The notes beneath the pieces are model-generated. The model was not told where the DNA came from. It worked only from the letters and a program-made list of their open reading frames with translations, and searched no databases. A stretch of DNA of 64,000 nucleotides from Natrinema caseinilyticum (lineage in GTDB: Archaea > Halobacteriota > Halobacteria > Halobacteriales > Natrialbaceae): contig NZ_CP100445.1 of NCBI RefSeq assembly GCF_024227435.1, positions 558,001-622,000 on the forward strand, read 5' to 3'. Of the stretch, positions 43,501 through 53,409 are shown piece by piece; the stretch's first letter is position 1, and the number at the start of each line of letters is the position of its first letter. The position numbers were made by a program, and so were the translations under genes.

Positions 43501-46500
43501 TTAGTTCTCCTGGTCGGCGAAGCCAGTGTATATCGAAAGGTCGACTGCTCGACTCTCGAGTGCTGGGACATCTTTCCCATCAAGCGTGGCGGTCGCAGCC
43601 GGGGCCTCACCGCGAACGAGTCCGTCGTAAAGTAGTTTCCAGGACTTCTGTTCGGCATACTCGCTCGCGTCAGTCGACCCGGCCCGAAACAGCGACTTCG
43701 AGGCGATGATGACCAACTTCTGTCGCATACGGCTGGCCCCGACGTTGAACCGGTTAGGGTCAAGGAGGAAGTCAGCGAGCGCGTTGACGTACCCCTGATT
43801 ACCGGCCGTCATCGAGAGGACGATTACGTCCCGTTCACCGCCTTGGAACTTCTCGACGGTATCGACCTGAACGTGGCGAGCGAGTTCGTATCGGAGTCGG
43901 CGCCGCTGCAGGCGGAACGGCACCACGACGCCGGCGCTCACCGCCTGTGGTGATCCGCTCTCGGTCGGATGGCTCGTCGGGAGTGCGTCGACGACGCGGC
44001 GGGTAATAGCCGCCTCGAGAGGGCTCTCGCGCCGTGCCTGGTTTTCATCGTGGACGATGAGCGTCACCCGCGGGTCGGGATCGAGTGCAGCACGTAACCA
44101 GCCGCTGTCGAGCGTCTCACGGACGTCAGGTATCGTCGAATTGTCGACGCCGCTCTCCAGCGAGATATCGTCTCGACTGTAGAACAGATCGGTCTCGAGG
44201 TCGGCCACCGGCTGTGGCAAGCGGTAGGTGACCGTGAGCCGTTCCATCGGCAATACGGCATCGGGGTCGTTCCACTCGGGCGGCTCCCGCTCGAGATACG
44301 AAAGGTCGGCTCCGACATCACCGCGAAGGAATCGGACGAAATCGAGTACCGACAATGCGGGTGTGTGTTCTTCGATCGGCTGGCGGTCCTCCTCCTCCCA
44401 GTCGTGAGCCTGAATCGGTTGCATCTGCCGGTGGTCGCCGACGAGCATGAGCTGACCGTCGCTACGGAGAAACGCCCCGACGAGGAACAGTACCGGTAGA
44501 TCCATCATACTGGCCTCGTCAACCAGCGTCGCGTGGAACAGTCGAGATTGGCCGTCGGCCATCAACTCCTCGACGGTGCCGTGGGCGTCACTTTTCTCCG
44601 TAACTACGTTGTTAAGTGCGTTACGAATCGTAACCGGCGTCGCGAACACGATGACCCGTGAATCGTCGTTCATCGTCTCGTCGAACAGGTCCAGCAGTTC
44701 CTCTCGGTCGTCGCGGTAGTGGAGGTCCGTGACGTTCGGCGGAGTCTCTCGGTACGTCAGGGACGACCGGACTCGAATGAGGGAAAGATCCTCCAGCAGG
44801 TTCTCCGTCTCGAGGCGTCGTAACGCCTCGACCACGTCGTCGACTAGTTCGTCGACTGCCGTGTTCGAGTGGGCAGCACAGAGGCCGTTGAATCCCGGTC
44901 CGTGGGCGTACGCCCGCGATAACACGGCCGGTGCAGCGGCGTAGCTCGTCTTGCCGGTCCCCGGTGGCCCCTGCAGTGCGGTCACGGTATGGTCGACTTC
45001 GCGGACGAACGACGCCTGCCTGTCGTTGATTTCGTCGGGCATCGCGGTATCGAACGCCGTCAGGAACTCATCGACTTGGTCGTCCGAGCACACGAACTCT
45101 TGGAGCGCAGTCGGGTCGTGATCCTCGTAGACCGAGACGAGACGATTATGAACAACGTTCTCTTCGGCGTTGGCCAGCGCCTTTCGAGAGCGATAAGCCG
45201 CGTAGTCGTCGACGGCTGGATCAACGACGAACCGCTTACCGCGTTGAATTAGCGTCGTATCGTATCGTCTCCCCCGCTGGCTGACGAAGTGATCAGCGTC
45301 GGCCGCGGCGCTCTCGTCGGATGTCCAACCGTAGTGCCAGGTCATGTTCGGGTCCGTCGAGCGCGGCCAATCGCCGTCGTCCCAGACAGAGAACAGCGAG
45401 ACGGTGTCGTTGTCGACCCGTTCCACGACGGCGAGCGTCGAATTAGCGTAGTACTCTGGCTTCGCCGGCGTTTCTACGAGTCGGCCATCCGCTTCCTCGA
45501 GCGGCGTGACGACGACCCAATCACCCGGGCTTATCGACAGCGGTGCAGTGTTGCTTGACGAGGTTCCGTGGCCGACATCTCTAATGACATCGCCGCGGAT
45601 CGTCGTCTCACCGGCGGCGGGCGTATGTGTACACTCGAACGCGACGGCATCGCCGTCGATGACTCGCTGTTGGAGCGGCCGGCGGTACTGAGCCTCTAAC
45701 GTTTCTTTTCTCGCACCGTGGTTGAGCTGCTGGTACTCGGTGCAGGCCCGCTGAAGTGCCGTCTCCTCGAACGCCTCTTCGGTGAGATTCCCGACTGTGA
45801 TCAGCTCTTTCGGCGTGAACGCGTCCTTGAATCCGATCGACCGTTCGACGTAGTGGATGGCGTGACAGATAGTCTCGACGAGCGCGTCGATTTCGTCCAG
45901 CGAGATGCGTGGCGATGTCGGCCCATCGTAGTGTCGATACCGTCGGATACGTTCTCTCGTGTCCTCGTCGTCGACGTCCGACAGTTCGAGCCGGTCGAAC
46001 TCCTCGCTCGCCCAGACGTACTCGAGGGGGAGCGTATCGCGGTGGCGCTCTAAGACCGGGTACGTTCCGTCTCGGTAGTGTTTATCGGGAACAGTGTACC
46101 CCTGGTCGAAATCGAGCATGACCCGCATTCCGTGGTCCTCGAGAGGTAAGGCAGTTTTGAAGAATCGCTGGTCGAAAACCTCTGTGATGTCGTATTCGTC
46201 GTTGGCCCAGGTATCTCCCCAATCGAAATCGTAATCTCCGTTGTAGAACTGTCCTACCGTCTGGACGAGTCCGAGACCGGGGTAACGCAATGCATGACGC
46301 TCGCGGAACTCGGCTGTGAGAATGCTGACCGCTTCTTGGTCGATCTCCTTCCGGAGGCCCAGTAGCTTTCGGAGCGCAGGACTCCCGTCGGCGTCAGGAT
46401 GGCGCTTGATCATATCGACGAGGTGGTCACGCTGGCGTTCGCTCCAGCAATAGAGATGTATGTACCCGTCACCAGGACTATAGTCTGGGTCTTCGTCTGC

Positions 46501-47964
46501 GATATCGGGTGCGACCGTCTCGACGGCCGCTGCTAACTGCTCGATGAAGTCCGTCAGAAGACGGCGCTCCTCATCGTCCTTCGCTGCTGGTTCCTCGGGC
46601 AGCGCAGTCGGCCGGGCGACCACCACCTCAGGGTCGTTGCCAGCGTCCTCGTAGCGCGACGACGTGACCAGAGCTCCGAGATAGGCGACACGGTTCCGGA
46701 CGTGGTCGTGGACGACCGTTGGATAAACGCGAACGAGCGACCGCTTTGGATAGTTGTCCCATTCGCTATCCCAGCTATCGTCGTTCGGGTCGTCATCTGG
46801 GAGGTTCCGGCCAGTCCCGACCAACCAAGTCGGCCACGGGCCGTCGTCGGCCCGTTGTTTCCACTCACGGTCGTACGCCGGCTCGAGTTCCCGTCGGAAC
46901 CGGTGAGCGAGCTGGGCGAGTTCGCTGAGATCGGATCTGTCCGCCTCCTCCTGCAACATCTCGACCAGCGACGGATCCGCTGGCTCGAGAGCGTCGTAGT
47001 TCGTCGGCGTCCGATCCCAGTTATCCGTCGGTATCTCGTAGAGATCGGCGACATCGGCGATCGTCGTGACGCCATGTTCTCGGAATACTGTTTGCGTGCT
47101 CTCGGGGAGCTGGAGCAGGGCTAAATCTTGGTTGACCACGTCGTGAGCGAGACACTTCGCACGGTGGGAACAGCCCTCGCAGGTTGCGTTCAGCTGATGT
47201 GCTGGCAGTCCGTCGGTATCATGGAGCATCTGGTCGACCGTTCCACCGTGCTCCAGCAGTAGTTCGACATCGTTCGTTAGCGGGCGGCGATCGAGCCTGG
47301 GTAGCTCGTCGAGTTCTATGCCGCCGGTTGCCGTCACAACGGACGCCAGGTCCAGTTCCTGGGAGGTCACTGATGCGTCAATTCGCACTCCGTCGATGTC
47401 ATCGAACAGCTTCTCGAGCGCGAGTGCGTACATCGCTGCCTGTAATTTGTGGTGGGTAAGCGTCTCCGTTGCCGACTTAATCTCGACTACTCGGACACGG
47501 ACACCCCGTGCAGTCGGCTCGACGAGGACGACGTCGGCGGCACCCTCGACCGTCCAGGCCTTGAGCTTCTGTCTGACGGGGACTTGTGAGAGGACAAGCG
47601 GTCTCGCATCGGGGTCGCCTACTCGTTCCGTGACTCGCTGACGCAGGCGGATCGCGTCTTCATCGACATTCCCGCTCCAATGTTCGTCGAACTCGTCGGC
47701 GAGATGATCATCGGCCGGACCGATTGAATGGACGCGGGCGACCAGCAGTGCACCAAGCTGATCGCGTTCGTGCGCCGTGCCCGTCGCCTCGAGAAGCGGA
47801 CTCAGCGGCACGTCCTCGACATTCTGTTTCGCGAACTGCTCGACGACTTCATCGGTGTACTCGTGTGCCAGGTAGGCGGGACACTGGTTGAGACTATAGA
47901 ACTGTGCGATGCGACTAGGATGGATCGTTGGGCGATCGTCCGCCGAGATTCCGTCGCCACTCAT
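43501..47964 (-). CDS. Fe-S nuclease-helicase (Cas4/RecB-like nuclease fused to Dna2-type SF1B helicase)
   Basis: 1487 residues. The N-terminal nuclease has Asp144 (GAADVVLVE), Glu161-x-Lys163 (VVEIKSA) and four cysteines at 28, 262, 265 and 271, the C...C-x2-C-x5-C arrangement that holds the Fe-S cluster in Cas4, AddB and Dna2. The C-terminal helicase has Walker A LQGPPGTGKTS (near 1000), motif II LVDEASMMDLP, and motifs V-VI FQGGERDVIVLS and NVGASRMRQKL. About 600 residues between are acidic and undefined. Such enzymes unwind and resect DNA ends. A strong promoter at 48011-48030 makes this the likely first gene of the unit running down to dpdK. Confidence 0.8.
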   Translation of the reverse strand: MSGDGISADDRPTIHPSRIAQFYSLNQCPAYLAHEYTDEVVEQFAKQNVEDVPLSPLLEATGTAHERDQLGALLVARVHSIGPADDHLADEFDEHWSGNVDEDAIRLRQRVTERVGDPDARPLVLSQVPVRQKLKAWTVEGAADVVLVEPTARGVRVRVVEIKSATETLTHHKLQAAMYALALEKLFDDIDGVRIDASVTSQELDLASVVTATGGIELDELPRLDRRPLTNDVELLLEHGGTVDQMLHDTDGLPAHQLNATCEGCSHRAKCLAHDVVNQDLALLQLPESTQTVFREHGVTTIADVADLYEIPTDNWDRTPTNYDALEPADPSLVEMLQEEADRSDLSELAQLAHRFRRELEPAYDREWKQRADDGPWPTWLVGTGRNLPDDDPNDDSWDSEWDNYPKRSLVRVYPTVVHDHVRNRVAYLGALVTSSRYEDAGNDPEVVVARPTALPEEPAAKDDEERRLLTDFIEQLAAAVETVAPDIADEDPDYSPGDGYIHLYCWSERQRDHLVDMIKRHPDADGSPALRKLLGLRKEIDQEAVSILTAEFRERHALRYPGLGLVQTVGQFYNGDYDFDWGDTWANDEYDITEVFDQRFFKTALPLEDHGMRVMLDFDQGYTVPDKHYRDGTYPVLERHRDTLPLEYVWASEEFDRLELSDVDDEDTRERIRRYRHYDGPTSPRISLDEIDALVETICHAIHYVERSIGFKDAFTPKELITVGNLTEEAFEETALQRACTEYQQLNHGARKETLEAQYRRPLQQRVIDGDAVAFECTHTPAAGETTIRGDVIRDVGHGTSSSNTAPLSISPGDWVVVTPLEEADGRLVETPAKPEYYANSTLAVVERVDNDTVSLFSVWDDGDWPRSTDPNMTWHYGWTSDESAAADADHFVSQRGRRYDTTLIQRGKRFVVDPAVDDYAAYRSRKALANAEENVVHNRLVSVYEDHDPTALQEFVCSDDQVDEFLTAFDTAMPDEINDRQASFVREVDHTVTALQGPPGTGKTSYAAAPAVLSRAYAHGPGFNGLCAAHSNTAVDELVDDVVEALRRLETENLLEDLSLIRVRSSLTYRETPPNVTDLHYRDDREELLDLFDETMNDDSRVIVFATPVTIRNALNNVVTEKSDAHGTVEELMADGQSRLFHATLVDEASMMDLPVLFLVGAFLRSDGQLMLVGDHRQMQPIQAHDWEEEDRQPIEEHTPALSVLDFVRFLRGDVGADLSYLEREPPEWNDPDAVLPMERLTVTYRLPQPVADLETDLFYSRDDISLESGVDNSTIPDVRETLDSGWLRAALDPDPRVTLIVHDENQARRESPLEAAITRRVVDALPTSHPTESGSPQAVSAGVVVPFRLQRRRLRYELARHVQVDTVEKFQGGERDVIVLSMTAGNQGYVNALADFLLDPNRFNVGASRMRQKLVIIASKSLFRAGSTDASEYAEQKSWKLLYDGLVRGEAPAATATLDGKDVPALESRAVDLSIYTGFADQEN

Positions 47965-48010
47965 TTGAATCGCACAGCCCGGTCGAGGACTGTTACTACC
48001 CTCGTGTCCT

Positions 48011-48030
48011 TCAGATATTTAAATATATAA
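48011..48030 (-). promoter_or_regulatory. AT-rich promoter of the Dpd-like helicase unit
   Basis: An unbroken run of A and T (TATATATTTAAATATCT on the minus strand) lies about 50 bases before the start of the nuclease-helicase gene, inside a 116-base AT-rich gap. It is the clearest TATA region in the 55-28 kb block. Confidence 0.5.
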
Positions 48031-48080
48031 CCGATCGGTAGGGTTTCTATACATTTTTAATAGAAGTAATATTAACGAGA

Positions 48081-50084
48081 CTACGTCGACTCGGCTACTT
48101 GAGTATTAAGGTACTCGACAAGTTCTCTGATATTACTCGAGCGGAAAAACTCAGTGAGTTGCATCGCCTTCGGATCCCGTGGGAAGACAGATCCACGGCC
48201 GTACTGCTCGAATGCGTCCTCGATGACCTGCCGGTAGGTTTTGCTCGTCACGTAGCCGACGACGTGGTCGAACTGATCACCGTACCGCTCGAGGTACTCG
48301 ACGAGACGATCGGTCACGAGTTCGATCTGGGCGTGATCCTCCTTGGCAAGGACGTACTCGTACTCGAGGACCGGCTGTTCGGATTCGCACTCCTCCGGGA
48401 CCGGTCCGTACATTCCCGAGACTGTGACCTTGTGGATGTCGTCCCGGCGGTCGCCGAGTTTGTCTCCTAACACGGAGTGCGTTCGCGATTCCGAGTAGGG
48501 TTTCTGCTGGCTGCACGGAACGACAAGCAGGACCTTTCTATCTGCGGGCGGTTCGTAGTCCCGCGCAAGCACATCGAAGTCGTTGGGGCTGTGCTGTAGC
48601 GAGATTGTTCGATTCTCCGTCGTCTCGTCGACGCCGGCACCGAATTTCGAGAGTTTCGATTGGTCGCTCGTAATGTCGATCCCTGCGACGAGGTCGTATG
48701 CTTCTCGTTTCTCGATATCGCGTTGGAGACCCTGATTTCGAAGCTGAGCCTGCTTGAGTCCCTTCTTGATTTCGTCGTCCCGTCGGGCGAACTTGATGAC
48801 GTAATCTAGGAGCGTTCCCTGTCGGATCTGTTCGCGGACTCGCGAGAGTTCCTCGTTGTAAACTTCGAAATTGTGTCTAGCGAGGTGGCCGTAATAGTCA
48901 CTTTTGATGTACTCGTCGTTTTCTTTTCGGCGCTCGCGCTCGTCGTAGGACATGTCGCTGTTGAGGATTTGCATCATCTCCTCGTAGCTCTCGACCGCAC
49001 TGTCGGGGCCACAGAGCGTACAGTTGCGCATTTCACAGGGGAATTCACCGCCGTCACCGAGATGTGCCTTGAGGTCATCCAGTTCGATGTTGTCCCACTT
49101 ATCGGGTAACAGATACTTGCGATACTGGGCGGTCTGCATGTGACTGGAGCAGTCGAAGGAATCGACGCCGAGAAGGGCGAGCAGAGACACCTGTTTCCCC
49201 CCGACACCGAAAACGTGGAGTCCCACCTCGTCGGAACGCGACGCCGGGATGGCGTCTTTCGCACCCTGAACAATGTCCACTAAAATGTCGATACTGCTCC
49301 GCAGGGGGACGAGCGACCCGATCGCGAATCCCTCGAACGCGTGCTCAAGGCCGGCGTCGTCGACTTGCTCGAGGAAATTGCCGACGTACCAGTTTATGGT
49401 CTCATAGTCGTGCCCGTGGAGTGCGATGAATACGCCGGGTTCGTCTCCTTCAGCCTTCCGCCGCTCGAGGTGCCGTCTGGCTCGCTCGTTGTCACTCTGA
49501 CCGTCCGTTAGCAGCGACGGCTCTTCGATGATCCGTAAACAGTCGACTGCGCTCTCGATACTGCGCTCCATTCGCTTGAACTTCTCCTCCTCATTGAGCT
49601 TCGGCGGAATCGGATAATCGAGCGTGGCAATAATGTCGCTGCCGAAGTCCAGTTGCAATCCGAGGATACTCGCGGGATTTGTATACAGTCCCCAGTCGTT
49701 CTCGGCCCCGCCTTCGGTCGGAGCCTTACCGAAGGTGTTAGAGTTCATCAATTTGAACCCGCCGGAGTCGATGAATATGGGCGAGTCGAGATTCTCGAAC
49801 CGCTCGTGGAACGTCTCGGTCCGCCAGAATTCGTTTAGATTTTCCGGGGAGACACCGTAGTCCGTGAAACTCATCGCTTGAAACATAATCCCCTGGAGAT
49901 GATCGCGAGAGATGAGATTATCGCGCATCCGTCTCCAGACGCCGCCCGATTCCTTCGTAGTCCCGCCAATTAGGTTGATTACAGGAAAAAGCGCTGGCGT
50001 CTCGACTGGCCCGTGGGGGATATCGAGTTCACCCAGACGGCCGTACCCGTCGTCACCCACCGACGTCACCCGAAAATCTGCCAT
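48081..50084 (-). CDS. dpdA: DpdA-like transglycosylase fused to an ArcS-type PCS-motif domain
   Basis: 667 residues. The N-terminal TGT barrel has DSGGF (106-110), nucleophile Asp308 in GVDSFDCSS, and zinc ligands Cys350, Cys355, Cys358 and His404. After a helical linker the C-terminal 150 residues contain VVPCSQQKPYSESRTH (521-536), the PCS motif of the DUF5591 domain in archaeosine synthase ArcS, which attaches lysine to preQ0 on the way to archaeosine. The usual PUA domain at the end is not evident. In this cluster the substrate is most likely DNA, and the product could be preQ0 or a more elaborated 7-deazaguanine. The fusion replaces the two-gene DUF6884-DpdA arrangement seen at 19.8-21.5 kb. 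Confidence 0.75.
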   Translation of the reverse strand: MADFRVTSVGDDGYGRLGELDIPHGPVETPALFPVINLIGGTTKESGGVWRRMRDNLISRDHLQGIMFQAMSFTDYGVSPENLNEFWRTETFHERFENLDSPIFIDSGGFKLMNSNTFGKAPTEGGAENDWGLYTNPASILGLQLDFGSDIIATLDYPIPPKLNEEEKFKRMERSIESAVDCLRIIEEPSLLTDGQSDNERARRHLERRKAEGDEPGVFIALHGHDYETINWYVGNFLEQVDDAGLEHAFEGFAIGSLVPLRSSIDILVDIVQGAKDAIPASRSDEVGLHVFGVGGKQVSLLALLGVDSFDCSSHMQTAQYRKYLLPDKWDNIELDDLKAHLGDGGEFPCEMRNCTLCGPDSAVESYEEMMQILNSDMSYDERERRKENDEYIKSDYYGHLARHNFEVYNEELSRVREQIRQGTLLDYVIKFARRDDEIKKGLKQAQLRNQGLQRDIEKREAYDLVAGIDITSDQSKLSKFGAGVDETTENRTISLQHSPNDFDVLARDYEPPADRKVLLVVPCSQQKPYSESRTHSVLGDKLGDRRDDIHKVTVSGMYGPVPEECESEQPVLEYEYVLAKEDHAQIELVTDRLVEYLERYGDQFDHVVGYVTSKTYRQVIEDAFEQYGRGSVFPRDPKAMQLTEFFRSSNIRELVEYLNTQVAEST

Positions 50085-50187
50085 TGATCACACCCCGGTA
50101 CTCGACAGTCCCTGATAGATTCTTCGTCTCTCGAACAACCGCTTCCAGATTTCTACCATTTTCCCAATAATACGTAGTCCCGGTTGT

Positions 50188-53100
50188 TTATCGGGTCCCA
50201 ACCGTCGCTCTGATAAGCTGGACGCGTTGTGCTGAGACGCCATCGACCGATTCAAGCTCTTCGTCCGCAGCAGTCTGAAGATCGATCAGGCGTTCGTAGC
50301 CAGCGTCACGTAGCGCCTCTGCTACCGAACCAGACACTCCACGGACATCTTCGACCGGCGTTGGGGTGGATTCCTGCGTGTCCGATGGTGGCGAGACCGA
50401 CACGGGGTCGTCTCCCGAGGGCGTTTCGGTTTGTTCCGCTGTTGCCAACTCACCTGAAGCTTCGTCGTCACTCATATCGGACACTTCGTCGATGAGAACG
50501 GGTGGTTCAGCCGGAAATTCATCGAGGAGTGCCCGTGCTCGCTCGAGTTCTGCCTCGGATTCGACGAGAACCGGCAGCGGGACCTCACTCTCGGGTGCGA
50601 CAGGTACGACCCACGACGAGAGTCCCGAAAGCGAGTCCTTGAGAAGTACCATGACCGCACTCGAAGGGCGACGAACAGAGACGATGTTGAAGTCTGTCAC
50701 GCGGTCTCCCGTGCCGTGCTCCTCTCGATAATCGTGGATCGAAATTTCGCTTCGATCTACCTGCTGTTTCCCGTAGCCACTCTCTTGCTCACCGTAGCCG
50801 ACGTCTGTGATGATCGACCGAATGTCCTCGATCCAGCAGACCAGTGGATCTGAGTCCGAAATGTCTGATTCAGCGGATTCGAGAAGCGCCTTGTGAATTA
50901 TACCAAGACTACGGAACGCGTCGTAGTGCTCGGCAAGCGGCGATATATCGCCATCGACACCGGTTTTCGAACCTATCTGGCCCGTCGAATCGCTTTCGTC
51001 GCCGATCTCTCGGTCCTCGACTGTTTTGCCCACGTCAGTTTCCCCCTCGTCTTCGTCCGACCGGTTTCCGTCGTCACTTGTGAAGCCGTCGACTTCGGAA
51101 TCCGGTTCCTGTGTAGAAACGGGCGCGTCGGTATCATCATTACTGGTCCGCCCGACCCGCCCGGCAGTCGCTCTGTTTCGGACGTTGGGCTGTGCCTCAT
51201 CACCGAAAGCCGCGGAGAACCAGTCAGTGGAGACGGCAGGACAGTCACCCTCACTTTGCTCGTCAATTGCGGCCGCGTAGGCCGATTCGATGACAGTTGA
51301 CTGGTCGTCACCGTAGATACTCGGTGCGCCCTGCTGCTCAAGCGCGACAATTTCCGACTCGATCCCATCCTCGATACCGACAGACGGCGGTTTGAGGATA
51401 CCGTCAGTGTCGGGTTCGAGCACTTGCCCGAAGAACTCAGCGACCGTCCGGACGAACGACTCGCCGTCAGGCTTGATCGTCGCATCGGCCGGCGGAACGC
51501 CGACTACGTGGTAGAAGTCGACCGTGTCTTTCCCACCAGCGTCCCGAAGCAGACGACCCAGACGCTGGACGAGTGATGCGTTGACGCCGCTCCCAGGACG
51601 TGCGATGTTAATCCCGACTTCGACGGACTGAATATCGTTACCCTGTCCAATGCGCTTGCCGGGGCCAATGAGCACCTTCTCGTCGGTATCGACCTCATCG
51701 AATGCCCGAATAGTGTCGTCGTGATCAGTCGCAGACCCGTCTGCCTTGAGTCTCTGGACATAGCGGTCGTCGTCACGATCGTACAGTGCCTCCCAGATTT
51801 CCTTGGCTTCGCCGTACGATCGCGTAAGTACGAGTGTCGGTCGTTCCTCAGAAAGTGCTTTTTCGGCAATCTCGATGACGGGTTCGAGATCAGCCCTGAG
51901 GTTGAGTCGGTGGATTGTCCGATTACTCACACCGCTAGCTAAGGACTCGAGAGAGTCGGTTGGTGCAGTACCGTCGTCGCCAGCTTCTCGCAGTCCCGTG
52001 GCGAGTGCTGATCCAGAGACGTATTCACCGGCCATCGTCATCACCTTGTTCGACGAAAGTTCGGGCGCGGCGTCGGCGAGTGCGTCCGGTTCGAGTCGGT
52101 ACGTTCCGGCGTCGTAGTCGGCTACCTGGTTGAACAGTTCGGCCGTCTCACGGAACTGGGTGAACGCGTCGGAGTCGGTGATGTCGGTAAACGAGAGTGT
52201 CCATTCGAAATCAGGAATAACGCCATCGGCAAGCGCGAGTTCGTGTGTGTACCGATACACGAGCGGGAATGGACGGTCAGATTGCGCGACCAGCGACTCC
52301 AATTCATCGGTGACACTCCCGGTCAGTGCGAGGACTGGGCACGGAGACTCCACGAACTCGAGCAGATGGTCTCCCCATCCGGACCGCCCTGAGTAGTTGT
52401 GTACCTCGTCAAAGATTGCTAACCGATAGTCGCTTGGATCGACATCGGCGAGCCCCCTAGCCGAACGAATGTCTATCCGTCCCCACGGGAGCTGGATGCC
52501 ACCGTCGTCGACGTTGGTGAACGACGACGGCGTGTGACAGTGGTCCTGAAACAGCCGTGCCCACTGTACACCGAGTAGATCGTCGGTCGTGACGATGAGC
52601 ACATCGTTCGGGCGGTCACGGTAAGGTTCGGGAAGATTTCCATCGAAGATGTCATCCAGCCGCTCCTGGTCGGCGGGATGAAGCGACCCAGAGTCCACGG
52701 CGTGTGCGACGGCGGCCAGACCGAGCACTGTCTTTCCAGTCGCCGTCGCCATGTCAACGTACGCGTTCATACCGTGGTGCAGCCAGAGGGCAAGACCCTC
52801 AAGTTGGTGATCCCAGAGTTCGGTCGTCAGATCCAGTGACGCAAGTTTCGTCGTCAGCGTCTCTGGATCGTCCGACTCCGGCAGTGCAGATTGAACCATC
52901 GGTGCAAGTTCGGGTACCGTCGTCAGCTCTGCGACCAGCTCTCGGGGGGTCTCTGCATCTGCCCTAAGCTGTCGAGCGAGCTGTGCCTTCTTCTCACCGG
53001 CCTGTCGCTGAATGGTTCGTACAATGATCCGGGAGAGAATCTCTCCAGGAGGCACGTCGTGCCGGTCGACGTGCTCGAGTCCGTCTCTGAGCCCGGCGAA

Positions 53101-53409
53101 TTCCACTAAGAGGTCTCCCAGTCGGAACCGGTTAGGTAGCGCCGACCGCCGCGAACGGTCGCCGGTCAGCGCGGCGATTCCCTCGAGATAGTAGTCACGA
53201 GCTGCCTGCTCAAGGTCGGTGCCGTCGGTTAGATACTCCGGATTCGACGAGCCGAGTCCGATTGCGTAATCGCCGTGAGTGACGCGACTCGCAACGTAGT
53301 CAATCCGACCCGGCCACTCGGTTTTGTCGAGCCCGCTGAGCAGGTCAGACTTGAACGTCGCTCCGCTATCTATCTGCTTCTTGAACGGACTGAGTGGATC
53401 GTTTGCCAT
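50188..53409 (-). CDS. SF2 helicase with C-terminal helix-hairpin-helix (Dpd-cluster)
   Basis: 1073 residues. The helicase core covers about 200-660: DMATATGKTVLGLAAVAH (Walker A), FDEVHNYSG (DEVH), ALTGSVTDE, and VQRLGRLLRDAGGK (motif VI). Residues 720-880 are an acidic, disordered spacer. The last 55 residues (GVSGSVAEALRDAGYERLID, ELESVDGVSAQRVQLIRATV) form tandem helix-hairpin-helix motifs for non-specific DNA binding. It probably corresponds to the DpdE helicase position. The ATG at 53409 is preferred on composition. A GTG 45 bases upstream (MWWGVTQDANS) has a TATA-like TAATAAG in front of it and cannot be excluded. Confidence 0.75.
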   Translation of the reverse strand: MANDPLSPFKKQIDSGATFKSDLLSGLDKTEWPGRIDYVASRVTHGDYAIGLGSSNPEYLTDGTDLEQAARDYYLEGIAALTGDRSRRSALPNRFRLGDLLVEFAGLRDGLEHVDRHDVPPGEILSRIIVRTIQRQAGEKKAQLARQLRADAETPRELVAELTTVPELAPMVQSALPESDDPETLTTKLASLDLTTELWDHQLEGLALWLHHGMNAYVDMATATGKTVLGLAAVAHAVDSGSLHPADQERLDDIFDGNLPEPYRDRPNDVLIVTTDDLLGVQWARLFQDHCHTPSSFTNVDDGGIQLPWGRIDIRSARGLADVDPSDYRLAIFDEVHNYSGRSGWGDHLLEFVESPCPVLALTGSVTDELESLVAQSDRPFPLVYRYTHELALADGVIPDFEWTLSFTDITDSDAFTQFRETAELFNQVADYDAGTYRLEPDALADAAPELSSNKVMTMAGEYVSGSALATGLREAGDDGTAPTDSLESLASGVSNRTIHRLNLRADLEPVIEIAEKALSEERPTLVLTRSYGEAKEIWEALYDRDDDRYVQRLKADGSATDHDDTIRAFDEVDTDEKVLIGPGKRIGQGNDIQSVEVGINIARPGSGVNASLVQRLGRLLRDAGGKDTVDFYHVVGVPPADATIKPDGESFVRTVAEFFGQVLEPDTDGILKPPSVGIEDGIESEIVALEQQGAPSIYGDDQSTVIESAYAAAIDEQSEGDCPAVSTDWFSAAFGDEAQPNVRNRATAGRVGRTSNDDTDAPVSTQEPDSEVDGFTSDDGNRSDEDEGETDVGKTVEDREIGDESDSTGQIGSKTGVDGDISPLAEHYDAFRSLGIIHKALLESAESDISDSDPLVCWIEDIRSIITDVGYGEQESGYGKQQVDRSEISIHDYREEHGTGDRVTDFNIVSVRRPSSAVMVLLKDSLSGLSSWVVPVAPESEVPLPVLVESEAELERARALLDEFPAEPPVLIDEVSDMSDDEASGELATAEQTETPSGDDPVSVSPPSDTQESTPTPVEDVRGVSGSVAEALRDAGYERLIDLQTAADEELESVDGVSAQRVQLIRATVGTR

